This document shows, in pieces, positions 6,924-9,572 of a DNA stretch of 9,572 bases. Source of the DNA: Savagea sp. Lineage in GTDB: Bacteria; Bacillota; Bacilli; Bacillales_A; Planococcaceae. The DNA is taken from contig JASLHQ010000024.1 of the NCBI GenBank assembly GCA_030152265.1, positions 1-9,572 of the forward strand, read 5' to 3'. Under the pieces are notes generated by a model. It did no database searches, was not told where the DNA came from, and was given only the letters and a program-made list of their open reading frames with translations. The translations under genes and the position numbers were made by a program. Within the stretch, counting starts at the first letter, position 1; the number at the start of each line of letters is the position of its first letter.

Positions 6924-8042
6924 TTAATAATCGTAAATGTGAACAAATGGCTCATCACTTTGAGCTGGTTTGACAATTAATGCTTCCGGCCCATTCGTCG
7001 ACGTAATATTCACTTCGACATTCGTCGATGAAAAATGCTTTTGAACGAGACCTGTTACATGTTGAGTAAATCCGATTAATTCGCTCGTACCGAAAAACTG
7101 AATCGGCATACGAATCGTCAATTGCTGCATGTCACCGTCTTTATAAAACGCTTTTCCGACAACGTTCACAAAGCTTGGGAAGTACTCGTCCACTTCCTGT
7201 TTAAAGTTTTTAAATTTCATATTGACATCGCGATATTTTTCAATCGTATTATCCGTTGGTAATAAGACGTATTCTTCTTGAATCGCTGTCCAATTTCCGA
7301 TGCTCGTCTTCCCTTTATCCGCTTTTCCTACCGCAAAATACGTCCCTGGAACGATTGCATTGCGCGGCTGTTGCTTAAATAAACCGACGACGATTGGCGT
7401 GTTTTCAATCTCTAACTCTTCTCGCATTCGCTTTACAATTTCATTAGCAATTTTCTCACCTTCTGCTTTAATCTGTGCATCGGTTAGAGGAAACTCTTTT
7501 CCTTCTAAATTGTAGTAGACGGAGTTGAGAGCGAGCCCAATCGTAATTCCTTCCACAACGACTTTATCATCTGACGTTCTTTTCAAAAAGTTTTGCTCCA
7601 TAATATGTGCTAAAAAGAGTGGGTTTTGTTCGTCTCGACCCGTATTAGAACTCGCAGGATTCAATCCTTTTTCATCTGCAGAGACGCGTTTCAACCACTG
7701 TTTCACAATATCTTCCGATAAATACTGTCCTTCTTGATAAAAATGGTCTTCTGTGGAGAAATATTGAGACGATAAGCGAAGCAAACCTTCCTCCGCTTCT
7801 TTCATGTCATATTTCGTATAAATGTTGTTAACGACTAATCCTTGTACAGGACTCTTTTTGAACGGCAACAAAGTGCGGTAGTAACTTTCTTTCAATTGCA
7901 CTTCAGGAATCATGACGACTTCTTCTTGACTCTCTTCCGTTTCTTGCGTGAGCGAATCTTCTTGAGAGAGCGATGGGATACATCCCGCTAACAATAAAGT
8001 GATGCCCGAAACGGCAAATAACCGTTTCAAATTTTTATTCAT
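6924..8042 (-). CDS. camS: CamS family lipoprotein (sex pheromone precursor-like; YerH homologue)
   Basis: A protein of 372 residues (B. subtilis YerH is similar in length). The N-terminus is a lipoprotein signal: basic NKNLKRLF, a hydrophobic stretch, and the lipobox LLAGC with C21 as the lipidated residue. The mature protein should therefore be tethered to the outer face of the membrane. An acidic Gln/Glu/Ser-rich linker (about 25-40) leads into the CamS domain. In Staphylococcus the CamS signal peptide is the source of a cAM373-like pheromone heptapeptide. Here the residues before C21 read GITLLLAG, and whether any peptide is released or sensed is unknown. The function of the mature domain is not established. 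I chose the ATG at 8042: it gives a proper signal peptide, has GAAGGG 5 bases upstream, and overlaps the ligA TGA as ATGA. The frame runs 16 codons further upstream inside ligA, but that would put a charged extension before the signal peptide. Confidence 0.9.
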   Translation of the reverse strand: MNKNLKRLFAVSGITLLLAGCIPSLSQEDSLTQETEESQEEVVMIPEVQLKESYYRTLLPFKKSPVQGLVVNNIYTKYDMKEAEEGLLRLSSQYFSTEDHFYQEGQYLSEDIVKQWLKRVSADEKGLNPASSNTGRDEQNPLFLAHIMEQNFLKRTSDDKVVVEGITIGLALNSVYYNLEGKEFPLTDAQIKAEGEKIANEIVKRMREELEIENTPIVVGLFKQQPRNAIVPGTYFAVGKADKGKTSIGNWTAIQEEYVLLPTDNTIEKYRDVNMKFKNFKQEVDEYFPSFVNVVGKAFYKDGDMQQLTIRMPIQFFGTSELIGFTQHVTGLVQKHFSSTNVEVNITSTNGPEALIVKPAQSDEPFVHIYDY

Positions 8043-9469
8043 ACAATCCCTTCTTTCTTCAGAAGTTCTACGAATTGTTCTTCTGTCCACACTTCCACTT
8101 CTAACTCTTGCGCTCTTTTCAATTTAGAACCTGCCGCTTCGCCGGCAATAAGTAACGTCGTATTTTTACTGACACTCCCTGTCACTTTCCCGCCGAGTTG
8201 CTCGACGTATTGTTTCGCTTCGTTGCGCGTCATTTGCTCAAGCTTTCCTGTTAACACAACCGTTTGTTCGAATAACGGTGCTTCTTCATTATTCGTTTGT
8301 GTGACAGGTCCGTCATATGTCATATTCAGTCCGTAACGTTCTAAATCTGAGATTAATTGTTGCACTTCTTCTAAAGCGAAATATTGAACGACTGTGTTTG
8401 CCACAATCGGTCCGATTTCGTCAATCGCGACGAGCTCTTCTTCCGTCGCCTCCATCAATGCACGCATCGTGCCGAACGATTGTGCGAAAATAGTAGCGAC
8501 TTTCGCTCCGACATGACGAATCCCTAGTCCGAATAATAGTTTTTCTAATGAGTTTTGTTTCGAACGTTCTAAAGCATCAAGCAAGTTCGTTACCGATTTT
8601 TCTCCCATACGCTCCAATTCCAAAAGTCGCTCTTTTTCAAGCGTATATAAATCGCTCAACTTCTGAACGAGTCCAGCATCGTACAATTGATAGGCCACTT
8701 TTTCACCGAGTCCGTCAATATTCATCGCGTTGCGTGAGGCGAAATGAATGATCGATTCTTTCATTTGCGCAGGACAGCTCGGATTGACACAGCGAAGAGC
8801 CACTTCTTCTGCTAAGCGAATGAGTTCAGATTGACAACTCGGACATTCATGAGGCATGCGGAACGGAATTTCTTCGCCTGTTCGACGCTCTTCAACCGGC
8901 TTCACAATTTCAGGAATAATATCCCCTGCTTTTCGTAATACGACATGATCTCCTAAGCGGATGTCGCGTTCGACGATATAATCTTCATTATGCAATGTAG
9001 CACGTTGCACCGTCGTTCCCGCTACTTGTACAGGGTCTAAAATAGCTGTCGGTGTGACAACACCAGTACGTCCTACACTTAATTCCACGTCGCGAATAAC
9101 CGTCGTTACTTCTTCCGCTGGAAACTTATAAGCAATTGACCAACGAGGGCTTTTCGCCGTATATCCTAATTGCTCTTGGTCTTCAAATGGATCGACTTTA
9201 ATGACAATGCCGTCGATTTCATACGGTAAATCATGACGATGTTCTGTCCAGTACTCCGTATATGCGATTACTTCTTCAATCGTTTCGCATACACGTCGCT
9301 CTCGGTTCGTCACGAAATTGAGCTCATCTAAACGTGCGAGCGCCTCTGAATGTGAAGTGATGCCGTCTAACGTTCCTTGTTCGCCTAAAGCGTAAATGAA
9401 CACCGCTAAATGGCGACTCGCTGCAATTTTAGGGTCCAATTGACGCAATGAACCTGCCGCTGCATTTCG
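8039..9469 (-). CDS. ligA: NAD-dependent DNA ligase LigA, partial (N-terminal part missing)
   Basis: About 476 residues of LigA remain, against about 670 in the complete enzyme. LigA seals nicks during replication and repair using NAD+. The remaining part begins in RNAAAGSLRQLDP. It keeps EIDGIVIKVD and SPRWSIAYKFPAEEV of the nucleotidyltransferase domain, GRTGVVTPTA and KAGDIIPEIV of the OB fold, and a four-cysteine zinc finger (CPSC...CVNPSC). Helix-hairpin-helix repeats (for example GLGIRHVGAK) and a C-terminal BRCT domain (ETVV-type start at FEQTVVLTGKLE) follow. The NAD-binding Ia domain and the catalytic KxDG lysine are absent. The frame breaks at 9469/9470: the codon before RNAAAG should encode Pro in this conserved PRNAAAG motif but encodes Glu, and a stop follows two codons further upstream. 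Internal LigA sequence is intact, so this looks like a contig artefact and not decay. The 3' end overlaps camS by 4 bases. No genuine start is present in the window. Confidence 0.95.
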   Translation of the reverse strand, partial: RNAAAGSLRQLDPKIAASRHLAVFIYALGEQGTLDGITSHSEALARLDELNFVTNRERRVCETIEEVIAYTEYWTEHRHDLPYEIDGIVIKVDPFEDQEQLGYTAKSPRWSIAYKFPAEEVTTVIRDVELSVGRTGVVTPTAILDPVQVAGTTVQRATLHNEDYIVERDIRLGDHVVLRKAGDIIPEIVKPVEERRTGEEIPFRMPHECPSCQSELIRLAEEVALRCVNPSCPAQMKESIIHFASRNAMNIDGLGEKVAYQLYDAGLVQKLSDLYTLEKERLLELERMGEKSVTNLLDALERSKQNSLEKLLFGLGIRHVGAKVATIFAQSFGTMRALMEATEEELVAIDEIGPIVANTVVQYFALEEVQQLISDLERYGLNMTYDGPVTQTNNEEAPLFEQTVVLTGKLEQMTRNEAKQYVEQLGGKVTGSVSKNTTLLIAGEAAGSKLKRAQELEVEVWTEEQFVELLKKEGIV

Positions 9470-9470
9470 C
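9469..9470. other. Probable chimeric junction at the contig end
   Basis: On the left the minus strand matches LigA exactly up to the Arg of RNAAAG. On the right all LigA similarity ends at once, GC rises to about 58% (60 of 103 bases by hand count), and the coding signal appears on the other strand. No terminal inverted repeat, target duplication or integrase gene is visible. The position is set to within a few bases by where the conserved LigA residues end. Confidence 0.75.
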
Positions 9471-9572
9471 TCAGAATTTCACTGAGCCTAACGTCATGGC
9501 GCTTGCCTCATCTCCATCTGGCGCGCTCTACGCGGGCACGGAACTGAGCGCGATGTATCGATCCGAGGATGG
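9470..9572 (+). CDS. Fragment resembling a BNR/Asp-box beta-propeller protein (both ends open)
   Basis: The plus-strand frame with codons from 9472 is open through the whole segment, about 34 residues. It contains NVMALASSPSGALYAGTE and ends in YRSEDG. The pattern of a short strand, then SPSGALYAGT, then an Asp-box-like S-x-D-G turn is typical of beta-propeller blades in BNR-repeat, sialidase-like or photosystem-assembly-like proteins. No specific function can be given from so short a piece, and one other plus-strand frame is also open over most of it. Its composition and orientation differ from everything else in the window, so it probably belongs to another organism or locus. Confidence 0.45.

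Noticed and set aside
9470..9572. An insertion sequence or transposon end interrupting ligA.
   Set aside because: No terminal inverted repeat, target duplication or transposase reading frame is visible, and the only protein-like signal resembles a beta-propeller.

Overview
The window is a nearly gap-free block of Gram-positive (Firmicutes, Bacillales) housekeeping genes. All confident genes lie on the minus strand, so transcription runs from high to low coordinates. Reading that way, the order is ligA (3' part only), camS, gatC, gatA, gatB, a thioredoxin-like gene, dgkB, a small membrane-anchored Excalibur-domain gene, and rlmCD. Much of this order (ligA, the camS homologue yerH, gatCAB, dgkB/yerQ, rlmCD/yefA) is familiar from Bacillus subtilis. 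The protein sequences, strong AGGAGG ribosome binding sites and moderate GC suggest Bacillales. An Exiguobacterium-like genus is possible, but I cannot fix it from sequence alone.

Layout by transcription. ligA and camS are joined by a 4-base ATGA overlap. A sigma-A-like promoter candidate in the 71-base gap before gatC could start a gatCAB unit, in which gatA and gatB again overlap by ATGA. A perfect 14-bp hairpin follows gatB directly and sits just ahead of the ribosome binding site of the thioredoxin-like gene. That gene and dgkB follow with a 62-base gap. A strong intrinsic terminator closes dgkB. A fresh promoter candidate then drives the Excalibur-domain gene and rlmCD, which are 13 bases apart. 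The rlmCD start is best placed at a GTG, so the gene does not overlap its neighbour.

Functions. The genes cover DNA replication and repair (LigA), an envelope lipoprotein (CamS), tRNA-dependent synthesis of Gln-tRNA(Gln) and Asn-tRNA(Asn) (GatCAB), a redox-type protein, recycling of diacylglycerol into phospholipid synthesis (DgkB), a probable surface protein with a calcium-binding-type motif, and 23S rRNA methylation (RlmCD). They are neighbours rather than one pathway.

The main anomaly is at the right end. The ligA frame stops matching LigA at about 9469/9470, inside a highly conserved segment. The last 103 bases are richer in GC (about 58% by hand count) and read on the opposite strand as a fragment resembling a beta-propeller (BNR/Asp-box) protein. 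The simplest explanation is a chimeric contig end, not a real gene fusion or insertion. I see no mobile element, CRISPR array, tRNA, rRNA or undescribed multi-gene system. No gene-free stretch exceeds 300 bases; the longest, 1914-2072, holds a promoter candidate and a terminator.
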